This document shows, piece after piece, positions 26,497 through 35,209 of a stretch of 40,386 nucleotides of DNA. This DNA comes from Planctomycetota bacterium. Lineage in GTDB: Bacteria > Planctomycetota > Phycisphaerae > WQYP01. Position 1 is the first letter of the stretch. Every line of letters starts with the position of its first letter. The stretch covers positions 1 through 40,386 of the forward strand of contig JAJZNX010000097.1 in assembly GCA_021852275.1 (NCBI GenBank), read 5' to 3'. Below the pieces are notes generated by a model. The model made no database searches. It had not been told where the DNA came from and saw only the letters and a list, made by a program, of their open reading frames with translations. The translations under genes were made by a program, and so were the position numbers.

Positions 26497-27600
26497 TTAC
26501 CCACGGGAAGTCCCTGCGGATATTAACGCCGTCCGTAATTCCCGAACCACAATATCGGCAGTATTTTCTTTTTCGCCGAAGAAGTTTTTGGTAAAACCCA
26601 GTGCCAATCCAATGGCAGGATCGGCGAAGCCGACCGAGCCACCATAACCGCTAAAACCAAAGGCGGCTGAGGTTGCACCGTAAATGGAATTTCCCCCACC
26701 CAGCCGATACCCCAGACCCCAATCTTTCGGCTGATCATCACCCTGGGCTAAAGGTGGGCGCTGCACCCGAGTGACCATGGCCACGCGGCTCGGCGGGAGC
26801 AACTCTACCCCGTCCACACCGCCGGGCAACAGTCCAGCGTAATGCCGGGCTATGGCATGGGCCGACATAATCGCGTTGCTGGCGGGAACGCATGCGCGGC
26901 GGGCTTCCGGTTGATTCATCCACGTAGACAATGGACAAAGCCAGTTGGGAATCGCCGGGTTTTCCACAATCGGCGGTTGCCATCCCGGTTCTTCCAGCGT
27001 CGCCACACGCGGCTCAACCGTAGCAGGAATGCCCATGTACATGTCGTCCATTTTCAGCGGTTGACAAACTTCCTCTCGAATTAACTGCCCAAAAGGCTTG
27101 CCGGTTACGCGACAAGCCACCTCTCCAAGAATCCATCCGCTGGTAATGGCGTGGTATTCAATACGTGTTCCGGGCGGCCATATTGGTGTCAATGCCGCCA
27201 CCGCCCGGCACATCGTTTCCCAGTTGTGCAAATCGGAAGTGCTTATGCCGGTGGGCATGTTCGGAATGCCTGCAGTGTGATACAACGCCTGGCCAATGGT
27301 GATGGCGGCTTTGCCATGGGCGGCAAATTCCGGCCACACCTGAGCGATGGGCTGATCATAGGACAGTTGGCCGCGCTGGGCCAAACGGTGAATCACTGTG
27401 GCCTGCATGGCCTTACCGGTGGAAAATACCGGAAACAAGGTGTCCGAAGAAACACGGTGGCCGCTGTGGGCATCAAGCGAGCCGGCTGATACATTGACCA
27501 ACAGCTTACCATTGACATAGGCAGCCAATTGCAGGCCGCGCTGTCCGCCGGTGGTCGTCAGCCGATTGAGCAGCAATTGCATCTGTTCCTGAATAGTCAT
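26497..27600 (-). CDS. Serine beta-lactamase-fold hydrolase (class C / esterase type)
   Basis: The 367-aa protein of the PF00144 family includes EstB-like esterases, D-aminopeptidases and class C beta-lactamases. The S-x-x-K motif is FSTGK (S60, K63). 'YHTAGIPNMPTG' is the usual region after the first helix pair. The Tyr motif is 'RIEYHAITSGWILGEV' (Y149, with A instead of the S/N of true AmpC). 'GFSGYGGSVGFADP' is near the end. There is no signal peptide, so it is cytoplasmic, which argues for an esterase rather than antibiotic resistance. The start was moved to base 27600 (MTIQEQMQ) with AAGGAAAATT directly upstream. It is convergent with gpmI. Confidence 0.87.
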   Translation of the reverse strand: MTIQEQMQLLLNRLTTTGGQRGLQLAAYVNGKLLVNVSAGSLDAHSGHRVSSDTLFPVFSTGKAMQATVIHRLAQRGQLSYDQPIAQVWPEFAAHGKAAITIGQALYHTAGIPNMPTGISTSDLHNWETMCRAVAALTPIWPPGTRIEYHAITSGWILGEVACRVTGKPFGQLIREEVCQPLKMDDMYMGIPATVEPRVATLEEPGWQPPIVENPAIPNWLCPLSTWMNQPEARRACVPASNAIMSAHAIARHYAGLLPGGVDGVELLPPSRVAMVTRVQRPPLAQGDDQPKDWGLGYRLGGGNSIYGATSAAFGFSGYGGSVGFADPAIGLALGFTKNFFGEKENTADIVVRELRTALISAGTSRG

Positions 27601-27695
27601 AATTTTCCTTTTTCTTGTCGGCCTTTGCGCAAGGCCTCGCCGCATGAAAGCACCTATCAACACCGTAGTGGGTCACCACGGCTCATGAGGCCTTA

Positions 27696-27723
27696 GTTGT
27701 ACGATAAAGCAGAAGTTTCTCAA
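27696..27723 (-). promoter_or_regulatory. Candidate promoter for the beta-lactamase-fold gene
   Basis: On the minus strand TTGAGA (27723-27718), 16 nt, then TACAAC (27701-27696), about 95 bp before the ATG. Visual match. Confidence 0.35.
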
Positions 27724-27753
27724 GTGCAGAGGGCGGCCATCACCACTCCTGGG

Positions 27754-27781
27754 TTACAAGCTGCGCGTAACTTTATATAAT
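27754..27781 (+). promoter_or_regulatory. Candidate def promoter
   Basis: TTACAA (27754-27759), 16 nt, then a perfect TATAAT (27776-27781), 37 bp upstream of the def ATG. Confidence 0.45.
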
Positions 27782-27818
27782 TAAAGAAGGACAGACGTCA
27801 GGTACAGGGTATTAGATC

Positions 27819-28430
27819 ATGGCTCGCCGGGAATCCTCAACAACAAAAAAACGCCGTCGGTACAGTACAAACGCCGCGCCCGCTTTGGATGCCGCTCTGC
27901 CGATAGCGCCTCTGCGGCCCAACCCGGACGATCTGGAAATTGTTGTCTGGCCGGCACCGGTGCTCACCCATCGCGCTAAACCGGTGGAACAAATTGATGA
28001 CTGGCTGAAGCAGGTTGGCCGGCGCATGATCGAGCTGATGGAGCAGCACAAAGGCGTTGGACTGGCCGGGCCACAGGTGGGCCTGCCGCTACGCCTGTTT
28101 GTGATGGCCGAAACCGGCAAGGCCGCCGATGCCCGCATCATTATCAATCCCGTACTCGATCAACAGGAAGATTTTGAAGAAGCCGAGGAAGGATGTCTGT
28201 CCTTACCGGAAATCCGGGGTAAAATCACCCGCTACGTAAAATTGCGTATCCAGGGCCTGGATATCAGCGGCCAGCCCATCGTGCTGGAGTTGGAAGGTTT
28301 TCCCGCTCGCATTGTGCAGCATGAAACGGACCATCTCGATGGTGTACTTATTATTGACCGCATGACCCCGCTGGCCCGCCTGGCTCAGCGCAAAGCGCTC
28401 AAAGCCCTGGAAAACCAGGCCGCAACATAA
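27819..28430 (+). CDS. def: Peptide deformylase
   Basis: Removes the formyl group from the N-terminal Met of new proteins; Fe/Zn enzyme. All three motifs are present: GVGLAGPQ (79-86, with G in place of the common second A), EEGCLS (123-128, metal ligand Cys126) and QHETDH (HExxH, 168-172). The 203-aa protein carries an N-terminal extension of about 40 residues, basic at first (MARRESSTTKKRRRYS), before the usual 'IVVWPAPVLTHRAKPV' start of the fold. No internal Met could serve as a later start. No clear Shine-Dalgarno sequence precedes the ATG. Confidence 0.95.
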   Translation: MARRESSTTKKRRRYSTNAAPALDAALPIAPLRPNPDDLEIVVWPAPVLTHRAKPVEQIDDWLKQVGRRMIELMEQHKGVGLAGPQVGLPLRLFVMAETGKAADARIIINPVLDQQEDFEEAEEGCLSLPEIRGKITRYVKLRIQGLDISGQPIVLELEGFPARIVQHETDHLDGVLIIDRMTPLARLAQRKALKALENQAAT

Positions 28431-28503
28431 CGCACCTGCCCAACCCGGCACGTAGCATCAAGATCAATTGTACCGCCCGCCAGACCGGAAGTTCCGACAG
28501 CCC

Positions 28504-30111
28504 TTAATGACGCACCATTTGCGCAAATGCCCGCAGCTTATGGTAATCCCCCCGCCAGGTGGTATACATGTAACCTATGATGCCGTGCACCCGGGCGGCG
28601 GACTCCATCCACAAACGCAGATTAGCCAGTGGTGAATCGTAATAGCCGGCGATAATCTGGCGATAGCCGCGGGTGGCAAAAAACTTCAGCGAAGCATTGC
28701 GCCGGCCAAAGTTCCAGTTCATCACCACCACCTTGCGCGAAAGCCCGCGCCACGAACCTGCCAGAGATCCATGGACCAGGTAATAATGCCCGTGGGCATT
28801 GTGGTATGGATCAAACATATCCGACCAGATATACCCCTTCGCTGCGCCCAGCAGGCCGGTGCAATAGCCCACGCTTTGGGAAAGCATCTGCCCCGCCGAC
28901 GGATGCGGCCGCGATCCATTTTGTCCCCATCCCATGCAGCGGATTTCATCAAAACTCATCATGTAACCCTGCGGATGCAGCGCCGCTGTTACCTGGCGTA
29001 TTTCCTGCCGCAGCAGCGCTCTGGTCTGCGGGCAGCCCAGCGCTATGGATACCTGATCGCCATAAAATATCGGCGGATAATACCATGAAACCCGCACCAC
29101 TGTGCCGTCGGGCAGAGCCTTTAGAAAGTGAATGGATGGACACTTGTGCCACGGAGTGTATTGCCCGGCATACGGTGTGGTTCCAAGCAGCGGATCTTGA
29201 ATGGGCCGGTAATCTATCCCCGCTTTATAGCCCTGCACTACCGTGGGCGCTCCAGGCCGGCTTAGCACATTGACCAGTCCCGCCACGGCAATGTGCCAAT
29301 GACGCAACTCCAGCAAGCCTTTGGCCGGCCCCCACACGCCCAGGTACACATTCACGTGGTGGTAGGCCAGGGAATCAAAAACCACATCGTAACGCCGCCA
29401 TGGCTGGCTGGGCCGCACGCTCATACGCTGATATTGCAAAGACCTGTTGCCGCGTGCCAGCACCACAATACGTGGTCGTCCGGTATACCGCCGGGTGTGA
29501 ATATCCACCCGGATGTGATACGCATGAAATGGATGCACCTTAAGCTTAAAAACCATGCGGCTGTTGCCGCCGTTGTTGTGGATAGTCGCCACGTTGCCAT
29601 CCAGCCGCACGCTGGAATCATGCCATGCGGGCCGGGCGGAAAATCCAAACGCCGGATTTTGCCAAACACGTCCCACCCCGCCGCGTACGATGAATTTGAC
29701 ATGACGTACCGGCAGCCCCGCCGCCAGAGACGGATCATTGGACAGCAGGTCATTGGAATAACCAACCTGAAAAACATCCGGCACCATTGTCAGATGCAAC
29801 CGCCGGGCCAGGGCCTTCACCGTGGTCAGATGGGCCAGGTATCGCCGCCGGATGGAACCCAGCGATCCAAGCCGGGCGAACTTGGAATCGCACAGCAGCA
29901 CGTGGGAGTAACCGTCTGCCGCCGCCTTGCGCCATACGTGCTCCAGTGTGCGGACATTGGCTTTCACCAGCAGATTGGTGGAATAGTAAAACCACAACTG
30001 CGGGGCGGTCCGGCCCGCGGCTGCAGGCGTCAATACGGCCAACGCCAACAACCATAGTGCCGCGCGCACCGGCATTGTCGGCACTACCAACGATGGTCGG
30101 TTCTGTTTCAT
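28504..30111 (-). CDS. Secreted putative glycoside hydrolase (TIM barrel with inserted beta-sandwich)
   Basis: The 535-aa protein has a Sec signal (MKQNRPSL...ALWLLALAVLTPAAAG). The first barrel strands ('LWFYYSTNLLVKANVRTLEHVWRKAAADGYSHVLLCDSKFARL') are followed by a beta-sandwich insert of about 130 residues ('VRLDGNVATIHNNGGNSRMVFKLKV...LELRHWHIAVAG') like a carbohydrate-binding module. The barrel then resumes. 'GYMMSFDEIRCMGW' carries an adjacent Asp-Glu pair of the kind used by GH20 enzymes, and 'IIGYMYTTWRGDYHKL' is a typical barrel end. This architecture is familiar from uncharacterised planctomycete and lentisphaeral proteins. The start at base 30111 is preferred because GTGGAG lies 6 nt upstream. 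Confidence 0.75.
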   Translation of the reverse strand: MKQNRPSLVVPTMPVRAALWLLALAVLTPAAAGRTAPQLWFYYSTNLLVKANVRTLEHVWRKAAADGYSHVLLCDSKFARLGSLGSIRRRYLAHLTTVKALARRLHLTMVPDVFQVGYSNDLLSNDPSLAAGLPVRHVKFIVRGGVGRVWQNPAFGFSARPAWHDSSVRLDGNVATIHNNGGNSRMVFKLKVHPFHAYHIRVDIHTRRYTGRPRIVVLARGNRSLQYQRMSVRPSQPWRRYDVVFDSLAYHHVNVYLGVWGPAKGLLELRHWHIAVAGLVNVLSRPGAPTVVQGYKAGIDYRPIQDPLLGTTPYAGQYTPWHKCPSIHFLKALPDGTVVRVSWYYPPIFYGDQVSIALGCPQTRALLRQEIRQVTAALHPQGYMMSFDEIRCMGWGQNGSRPHPSAGQMLSQSVGYCTGLLGAAKGYIWSDMFDPYHNAHGHYYLVHGSLAGSWRGLSRKVVVMNWNFGRRNASLKFFATRGYRQIIAGYYDSPLANLRLWMESAARVHGIIGYMYTTWRGDYHKLRAFAQMVRH

Positions 30112-30186
30112 CATCAACTCCACCGCAACTCCGTCCCGGCTCCGGGGCCGCCGATTCCGCGGATCCCATCATATCCGAATCCCGAT

Positions 30187-30192
30187 TACAAT
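30187..30192 (+). promoter_or_regulatory. -10 element placed for a leaderless or near-leaderless message
   Basis: TACAAT ends 8 bp before the ATG at 30201, so transcription would start at or just before the start codon. No Shine-Dalgarno sequence is present between them, and no good -35 box is visible. Confidence 0.35.
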
Positions 30193-30200
30193 AAACGCCG

Positions 30201-31454
30201 ATGAACGTCGTGGATAAGGCCAGACAGGCGGCCATGGCCGTGGTTGATACTCTGCAAAAAGCGGGCTTTGAGGCTTATTTTGCCGGCGGATGCGTGCGCG
30301 ACGAACTCATGGGCCTGGCCCCCCAGGATTATGATGTGGCCACCTCCGCGCATCCGGAAGAAGTGCTGCGCCACTTTCCCAAAGCCCAAAAAGTTGGTGT
30401 GACTTTTGGCGTGGTGCTGGTTCGCCGGCGCGGGGCCGCCATTGAGGTGGCCACATTCCGCTCCGATGGCCAATACGACGATGGCCGCCGCCCCACCAGT
30501 GTTACTTTTTCCTCCGCCCAGCTTGACGCCCAGCGCCGCGATTTCACCTGCAATGGCTTGTTTTGTGACCCCATCCGGGGCACCATTCTGGATTTTGTCG
30601 GAGGCCGCGCAGATATTCAAGCCCGCTGTCTGCGGGCTATCGGCGATCCGGCCCGGCGGTTTGCCGAGGACCATCTGCGCATGCTGCGGGCCATTCGCTT
30701 TGCCGCCCGGCTGAATTTCCAGATTGAAACCTCCACGCTGGCAGCCATTTCCCGCCACGCCGCGGCCCTGGCCCATATCAGCCGGGAACGAATCGGGCAG
30801 GAAATGCGAATGATCCTGACGCATCCGTCGCGCCGGAGGGCGGCACAGTTGCTGCTGGCCACGGGCCTGCTTCAACCGGTATGGCCCTGGCCGCTGGAAC
30901 CGGCACACGTGCAGGCGGCCAAGCTCAGTTGGCTGGGCGGTTTACCGGAACAGACCGGCTTCGCCCTGGCTCTAACCGCTTTACTCTGCGATCTTTCTTC
31001 CACGCACAAGGCCCACACCATGCCGGAAGCGATGCAAAAATTGTGGGTGCTAAGTACGCAGGAAACCGCGGACCTGCGGTTTTTGCTTTCCCAGTTACCG
31101 GTGCTGCAAAATTGGAAAAGCCAGCGAGTGGCCGTGCTCAAGCGTATTCTGGCGGACAGCCGGGCGCAGGACCTGCTGGCCTTGTACCGGGCCGGCACCC
31201 CCGATGCCAACGCCATACAGGAATTGGAAGCCCGCGTGCGGGAACTAAGTGCTGCGCCGCTGGCCCCGGATCCTCTGGTTACCGGTGATGATCTGATAGC
31301 CATGGGCCAACGGCCCGGACCGAAGTTCCGGGCATGGTTGGAAGAGCTTTACAATCAGCAACTGGAAAATCAATTTCCAGATCGCACAGCGGCCCTGACC
31401 GCGGCGCGGCAACTGGTGCAGCAACATTCCCCGCCGCGCCCGCATGAGCGGTAA
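30201..31454 (+). CDS. CCA-adding enzyme / poly(A) polymerase-type tRNA nucleotidyltransferase
   Basis: Class II nucleotidyltransferase that adds CCA to tRNA 3' ends or A tails to RNA. The 417-aa protein has 'YFAGGCVRDELMG' (GG-VRD, 29-34), the metal-binding 'DYDVAT' (D43, D45), 'VEVATFR'-type 'IEVATFRSDGQYDDGRRP', 'RRDFTCNGLFCDP', 'FAEDHLRMLRAIRFAARLNF', and 'ISRERIGQEM'. Whether it adds CC, A, CCA or poly(A) cannot be told by eye. There is no HD domain. It is divergent from the secreted GH-like gene with 89 bp between. Confidence 0.92.
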   Translation: MNVVDKARQAAMAVVDTLQKAGFEAYFAGGCVRDELMGLAPQDYDVATSAHPEEVLRHFPKAQKVGVTFGVVLVRRRGAAIEVATFRSDGQYDDGRRPTSVTFSSAQLDAQRRDFTCNGLFCDPIRGTILDFVGGRADIQARCLRAIGDPARRFAEDHLRMLRAIRFAARLNFQIETSTLAAISRHAAALAHISRERIGQEMRMILTHPSRRRAAQLLLATGLLQPVWPWPLEPAHVQAAKLSWLGGLPEQTGFALALTALLCDLSSTHKAHTMPEAMQKLWVLSTQETADLRFLLSQLPVLQNWKSQRVAVLKRILADSRAQDLLALYRAGTPDANAIQELEARVRELSAAPLAPDPLVTGDDLIAMGQRPGPKFRAWLEELYNQQLENQFPDRTAALTAARQLVQQHSPPRPHER

Positions 31455-31614
31455 GCACCGGTTGCGGATGTGGCCGACCGGGCTGATCTTTATCCGCTTT
31501 GCGATCCACAATCCATATCGCAATGGCCGCCAGCAGCACCAGCAACACCCATCCGGCCAGGCGGACGGCAAAAGATGCCTGCGGCGGACTTGGTGTTGCA
31601 GTATCCTCAGTCAT
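31279..31614 (-). CDS. Possible small single-pass membrane protein (doubtful)
   Basis: A 111-codon frame starts MTEDTATPSPPQASF and contains one strong hydrophobic segment with basic exit (VRLAGWVLLVLLAAIAIWIVDRKADK). The Pro/Ala-rich rest has no family. In favour: the non-overlapping part has a plausible membrane helix and fills an otherwise empty 297-bp gap. Against: it overlaps the 3' end of the nucleotidyltransferase gene by 176 bp in antisense, and it has no ribosome site. The true gene, if any, may be shorter. Confidence 0.3.
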   Translation of the reverse strand: MTEDTATPSPPQASFAVRLAGWVLLVLLAAIAIWIVDRKADKDQPGRPHPQPVLTAHAGAAGNVAAPVAAPRSGPLCDLEIDFPVADCKALPTMPGTSVRAVGPWLSDHHR

Positions 31615-31724
31615 CGAAGCTGGGTTCAATTTTGGCCTCTCTTTGCACATGTGCAGCTACCATTTAATGCCCTTCCATGGACACCACTGATTGTAGCCCC
31701 AAGTTCACCGGCAGGGCAATGGCC

Positions 31725-31758
31725 AAAAAAATAAATTCTCCGGTCAAAACGTTACCGG
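31725..31758 (-). terminator. Candidate intrinsic terminator of the MFS gene
   Basis: On the minus strand CCGGT-aacgttttg-ACCGG is followed by agaatttaTTTTTTT. The 5-bp stem includes the stop codon of the MFS gene. The stem is short and the T-run begins 7-8 nt after it, so efficiency is doubtful. Confidence 0.4.
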
Positions 31759-33341
31759 TTTGGCAACGTATGATGATGCACCGGCCGCAGGATTAACACC
31801 AGCGGCACGCAAACCAGACACAACAGCCCTAAAAACCGGAAATTTTCCACAAAAGCCCACAGGCTGGCCTGCTGGCGAAGGCTGTGATAAAGAATCGCCA
31901 AAACTTGATGATGCACATGGGTGGCCGGGCCGGTGTGCGCTAAAGCCGCCTGCAGGTGCTTGACGCTGTGCCGCCAGGCCGGGTTCAGCGGGGTAACGTT
32001 GGGCACCAGTTCGTTCTGCCACACCTGGCTGGTACGTGAAAGCATGGTGGTGGTGATGGAAATGCCGATCGCTCCGCCCAAATTGCGCATCAGGTTAAAA
32101 ATGCTCGTGGCATTGCCGATCTGATCATTACGCAGCGTGCTTACCGCAACAGTGGTCAGCGGAATAAACAGCAGACTGACGGCAAACCCGTTGACAATAA
32201 TAGGCCCCGTTACGCTGAACATGCCTACGTTCAAATTGATGGACCCCAGCAAATAGCTGGACCATGCCAGCGCCACAAGCGATGTGGCCATGAAAATGCG
32301 GTCATCCATTTTACCCATCAAGCGCCCGGCAATGAGCACCCCCACCACGGACCCGATACCACGCGGACTTACTGCCCATCCACTTTGAAAAGCGGAATAA
32401 CCCATCAGCGTCTGGAGAAACAGCGGCAACAAAGTGGTGGTGCTGTATAAAACCATGGCGGCGGCCATCATAATAGTGGTGGACGAACCGAAATTGCGAT
32501 TTTTCAGCACTCGCAGATCAATCAACGGATCGCGGGCGGTAAGCTCCCAGGCCACAAACGCCAGAAAGCCCACCACCGCAATGCCAATCATCCAGCGAAT
32601 CCAGACCGCCCCAAGCCAGTCCGCATCCTGCCCTTTATCCAGCACAATTTGCAGACAGGCCACCCACACCGACAGCAACACGAAACCGACGATATCCAGA
32701 GCGGTTTTGACGGCGTGACGGATGTACGGAGGATCTTCCACAAAAGCATCCACCAGCAGAAACGCCACCGCACCCACCGGGATATTGATATAAAACATCC
32801 ACCGCCAACTGTAAGAATCGGTCAGCCAGCCGCCCAGTGTGGGACCAATCACCGGGGCACAGATTACCCCCAATACGTAAAAAGCCATCGCTTTGCCGCG
32901 TTTGCGCACGGGAAAGCTTTCCAGCAAAATGGCCTGGGCGCTGGGCTGAAGCGCCCCACCGCCGATGCCCTGAACAATCAGGGCAAGAATGAGTGTTTCA
33001 ATATTCGGTGCCAGACCGGCGGCCAGTGAGCCGGCGACAAAAATGCCGATGCAGATGAGCAAAAAACGCTTGCGACCAAACGTGCGGCTGAACCAGGCGG
33101 TGGCGGTTAATACAATGGCATTGGAAATCAGGTAGCTGGTAAGTACCCAGGTGGCCTGGTGCGGCGTGATGGACATGCTGCCGGCGATATGCGGCAAGGC
33201 CACGTTGGCGATGGATGTATCCATCACTTCCATAAACGTGCCCAGCATCACCGCAAAAGCGATGAGCCATGGGTTGCTGCGCGGTACCCACGGCGTGCGT
33301 AAATCAGGCACGGCATCGGGTGCCGAATCAATGACTGCCAT
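31752..33341 (-). CDS. DHA2-type (EmrB/QacA) MFS multidrug exporter
   Basis: Proton-driven inner-membrane exporter. The 529-aa protein has about 14 membrane helices, the DHA2 number. Signatures: 'FMEVMDTSIANVALPHIAGSM' in helix 1, 'QATWVLTSYLISNAIVLTATAW', 'FGRKRFLL' (motif A), 'VQGIGGGALQPSAQAILLESFP', and 'APVIGPTLGGWLTDSYSWRWMFYINIPVG'. The start was moved to base 33341 (MAVIDSAPDAV), where GTGGAG lies 5 nt upstream. No HlyD-type adaptor or outer-membrane partner is adjacent, so the efflux partner, if used, is elsewhere. It lies 118 bp downstream of the terminase-like gene. Confidence 0.92.
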   Translation of the reverse strand: MAVIDSAPDAVPDLRTPWVPRSNPWLIAFAVMLGTFMEVMDTSIANVALPHIAGSMSITPHQATWVLTSYLISNAIVLTATAWFSRTFGRKRFLLICIGIFVAGSLAAGLAPNIETLILALIVQGIGGGALQPSAQAILLESFPVRKRGKAMAFYVLGVICAPVIGPTLGGWLTDSYSWRWMFYINIPVGAVAFLLVDAFVEDPPYIRHAVKTALDIVGFVLLSVWVACLQIVLDKGQDADWLGAVWIRWMIGIAVVGFLAFVAWELTARDPLIDLRVLKNRNFGSSTTIMMAAAMVLYSTTTLLPLFLQTLMGYSAFQSGWAVSPRGIGSVVGVLIAGRLMGKMDDRIFMATSLVALAWSSYLLGSINLNVGMFSVTGPIIVNGFAVSLLFIPLTTVAVSTLRNDQIGNATSIFNLMRNLGGAIGISITTTMLSRTSQVWQNELVPNVTPLNPAWRHSVKHLQAALAHTGPATHVHHQVLAILYHSLRQQASLWAFVENFRFLGLLCLVCVPLVLILRPVHHHTLPNR

Positions 33342-33459
33342 GGAATCTCCACCACATGCCCACGCCCCGTTTTTGGGCTGCGTGGCCGGTATTGCCGCGA
33401 ACCATGTTGAATTGTAGGCTGCACCAACATCAAAAGAAACTACCGCACCCGCCGGTCGA

Positions 33460-34974
33460 TTATTCACCCCAGATCAGTTCCGCCAGATTGGCGGTGCCGG
33501 CTTCCGCGGGCGTATCCACCTCAGCCGGGCCTTCTTTGACGACCATGGTAGAAGCGGAAGCCTCATCGGTGGTGCATGGCGCATCTGCGGCGGCCGGTGT
33601 GGGTGCGAGCGCTGGCCCGGCAGATTCGCTACGGTGGGCGGTAAGCCCGCGACCAAAGTCAACGCCGACAATCAAATATCGCAGGGCATCCATGGCATGG
33701 TCGTTGATCTGCACGGGCAATCTGGCCAGCCGGCCCTGGCCGCCGGGTTCGTAATGATATTCCGTCGCTTCATGGAGCAGATATACGCAGCAGTCATAAA
33801 TTTTCAGTTGGCGGTTTTGCAGGCGCTCCAGCACCTTGGAAATACCCAGGTCAACCGGCTTAACCGGTGCCGGCCGGGCCAGAATATCCCAGCGACGCAA
33901 TTGCTCAATCATTTCGGGCCGGGAGCTGTCACAAAAAAGCACCTCGATATTCCACCGTCTCACCAAGGCCTGAAGCCGCAGGCCCAGTTCCGCCGGCACC
34001 TGGCCGCTTTGGTAATATTCTTCCACCACATACAGGCAGTCATCTTCGCACAACACGCCCACCACGATGGCGGTTGGCTCATGAAAACCCCAGTCCACGC
34101 CGGCACAGACGCGCAAGGGCGGCAGCGGCGGTTTGTCATGGGTATCCGGCAGAACCAGTTCCGGCAGCATGGGGTACACCAGACCCTCCGGCGCAGCCCA
34201 CAGGCCATCGAGCAGGCGGCTGCGGGTTACGCCCGAAAGCCGGCCCAGCGTGGCCATGTACCTTTCACCCTCCGGAGTCCAGCGGCCATGGGCGTGGTCC
34301 CACAAAGATGGATTGTCCTGATGGCGACTGATCAGCCGCTGCATGGAACCCTCTGCGGCCCGGCGGTTGAGCCAATGGCCGGGATAACTGGGATTGCAAT
34401 CGGCAATGGCCTGCTGGAAGGGCATGCGGGCGTTGCGCAGACGGGACAGAAGTTTCTGCCAGTCTTCCAGCGTCAATTCCGTAGCTTCAAACGCGGCAAT
34501 GAGGTCGAACTCGGTGGACATGATGCGGTCCGGCTTATCCAGGGAACCGGTTACCAGTTCTGAGCGGTTACTGAACAGATAGGACTGCCGATACCGGCGC
34601 GAAGCTCCGCCGAGTACGGGATGGTTTTCCCAGAGGACTTTATCTTCCAGGGTTACCAGAACGGATTGGCTAAGGCTGGCCCGGGTTTTGCGGGCCAGCA
34701 GGGCGCGGATGCCGGCAAAACGCTGGGCACAGAGAAACACTTTTTCCAGCACGGCGCGGGTTTTACCGGTACCGGCCGGACCGACCAGCAAAATCTCCGG
34801 GACACGGGAATAAAACAACTGTTCCGCGGCCCCATACGGCCGGTAAGGCCGGTATTGTGCCGGAATACTGCCGGCAAGTTTTTTGATCTGGCGGGCCGCA
34901 CCGGCGGCATCCAGGGTGGTGAGGATTTCTGCAGCAACGGATGGAGCCGGACGGTCGGAACCTGATTTGACCAT
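33460..34974 (-). CDS. Orphan phage terminase large subunit
   Basis: DNA-packaging motor: ATPase plus nuclease. The 504-aa protein from MVKSGSDRP has Walker A GPAGTGKT (65-72), the Walker B-like segment FDLIAAFEATE (156-166, with the catalytic Glu), coupling motif DCNP (192-195), and an RNase H-like nuclease with D294 (GVDWGF), D349 (FCDSS) and D425/D429 (NDHAMDALRY). Active sites are complete. The C-terminal 55 residues are an Ala/Pro/Glu-rich tail ending NLAELIWGE. No portal, capsid, protease or small terminase gene lies near. The ORF-track start reaches into REP-like copy C; I chose Met at 34974 although no clear ribosome site is visible. Either a prophage relic under selection, a GTA-like component or a domesticated gene. 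Confidence 0.87.
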   Translation of the reverse strand: MVKSGSDRPAPSVAAEILTTLDAAGAARQIKKLAGSIPAQYRPYRPYGAAEQLFYSRVPEILLVGPAGTGKTRAVLEKVFLCAQRFAGIRALLARKTRASLSQSVLVTLEDKVLWENHPVLGGASRRYRQSYLFSNRSELVTGSLDKPDRIMSTEFDLIAAFEATELTLEDWQKLLSRLRNARMPFQQAIADCNPSYPGHWLNRRAAEGSMQRLISRHQDNPSLWDHAHGRWTPEGERYMATLGRLSGVTRSRLLDGLWAAPEGLVYPMLPELVLPDTHDKPPLPPLRVCAGVDWGFHEPTAIVVGVLCEDDCLYVVEEYYQSGQVPAELGLRLQALVRRWNIEVLFCDSSRPEMIEQLRRWDILARPAPVKPVDLGISKVLERLQNRQLKIYDCCVYLLHEATEYHYEPGGQGRLARLPVQINDHAMDALRYLIVGVDFGRGLTAHRSESAGPALAPTPAAADAPCTTDEASASTMVVKEGPAEVDTPAEAGTANLAELIWGE

Positions 34975-34980
34975 AAGCAG

Positions 34981-35045
34981 ATGTAGTTGGGATATGGGGC
35001 GGGATAACGCGGGCTGCGGCCCGCGGGACGGGAGTTGGGAGTTGG
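34981..35045 (+). repeat. REP-like intergenic repeat, copy C
   Basis: 'ggcgggataacgcgggctgcggcccgcgggacgggagtt' with a perfect hairpin CGCGGGC-tgcg-GCCCGCG (35008-35025). The loop differs from A/B but the flanks 'gataacg' and 'gacgggagtt' are shared. It lies just upstream of the chosen terminase start. Confidence 0.65.
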
Positions 35046-35148
35046 GGGGCTCTTGGGACCGCGGGGATCCTGCCAGCAAATGCTGAATGCTGACTGTTGA
35101 TCGCTGACCGCCAGTTGGGAGATACGTGTTGTTGATGGAGCTATCAGC

Positions 35149-35176
35149 AGTTAACTGGCGGGGGCAAGATTGTCAA
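35149..35176 (-). promoter_or_regulatory. Candidate promoter reading into the terminase gene
   Basis: On the minus strand a consensus TTGACA (35176-35171), 16 nt, then TTAACT (35154-35149). The text after the -35 (TTGACAATCTTGC) is nearly the same as at 37448 (TTGACAATCCTGC). The leader would run through REP copy C. Confidence 0.4.
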
Positions 35177-35209
35177 TAACAACAATATCATCACAGTTTT
35201 TTTAAGCGG

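Noticed and set aside
26497-27600. Antibiotic-resistance beta-lactamase
   Set aside because: No signal peptide, and the Tyr motif is YHA rather than YSN/YAN; an esterase/peptidase-type member is more likely.
33634-34563. Plus-strand 309-aa ORF
   Set aside because: Antisense to the terminase gene, with composition typical of a shadow frame (His/Gln/Gly-rich).
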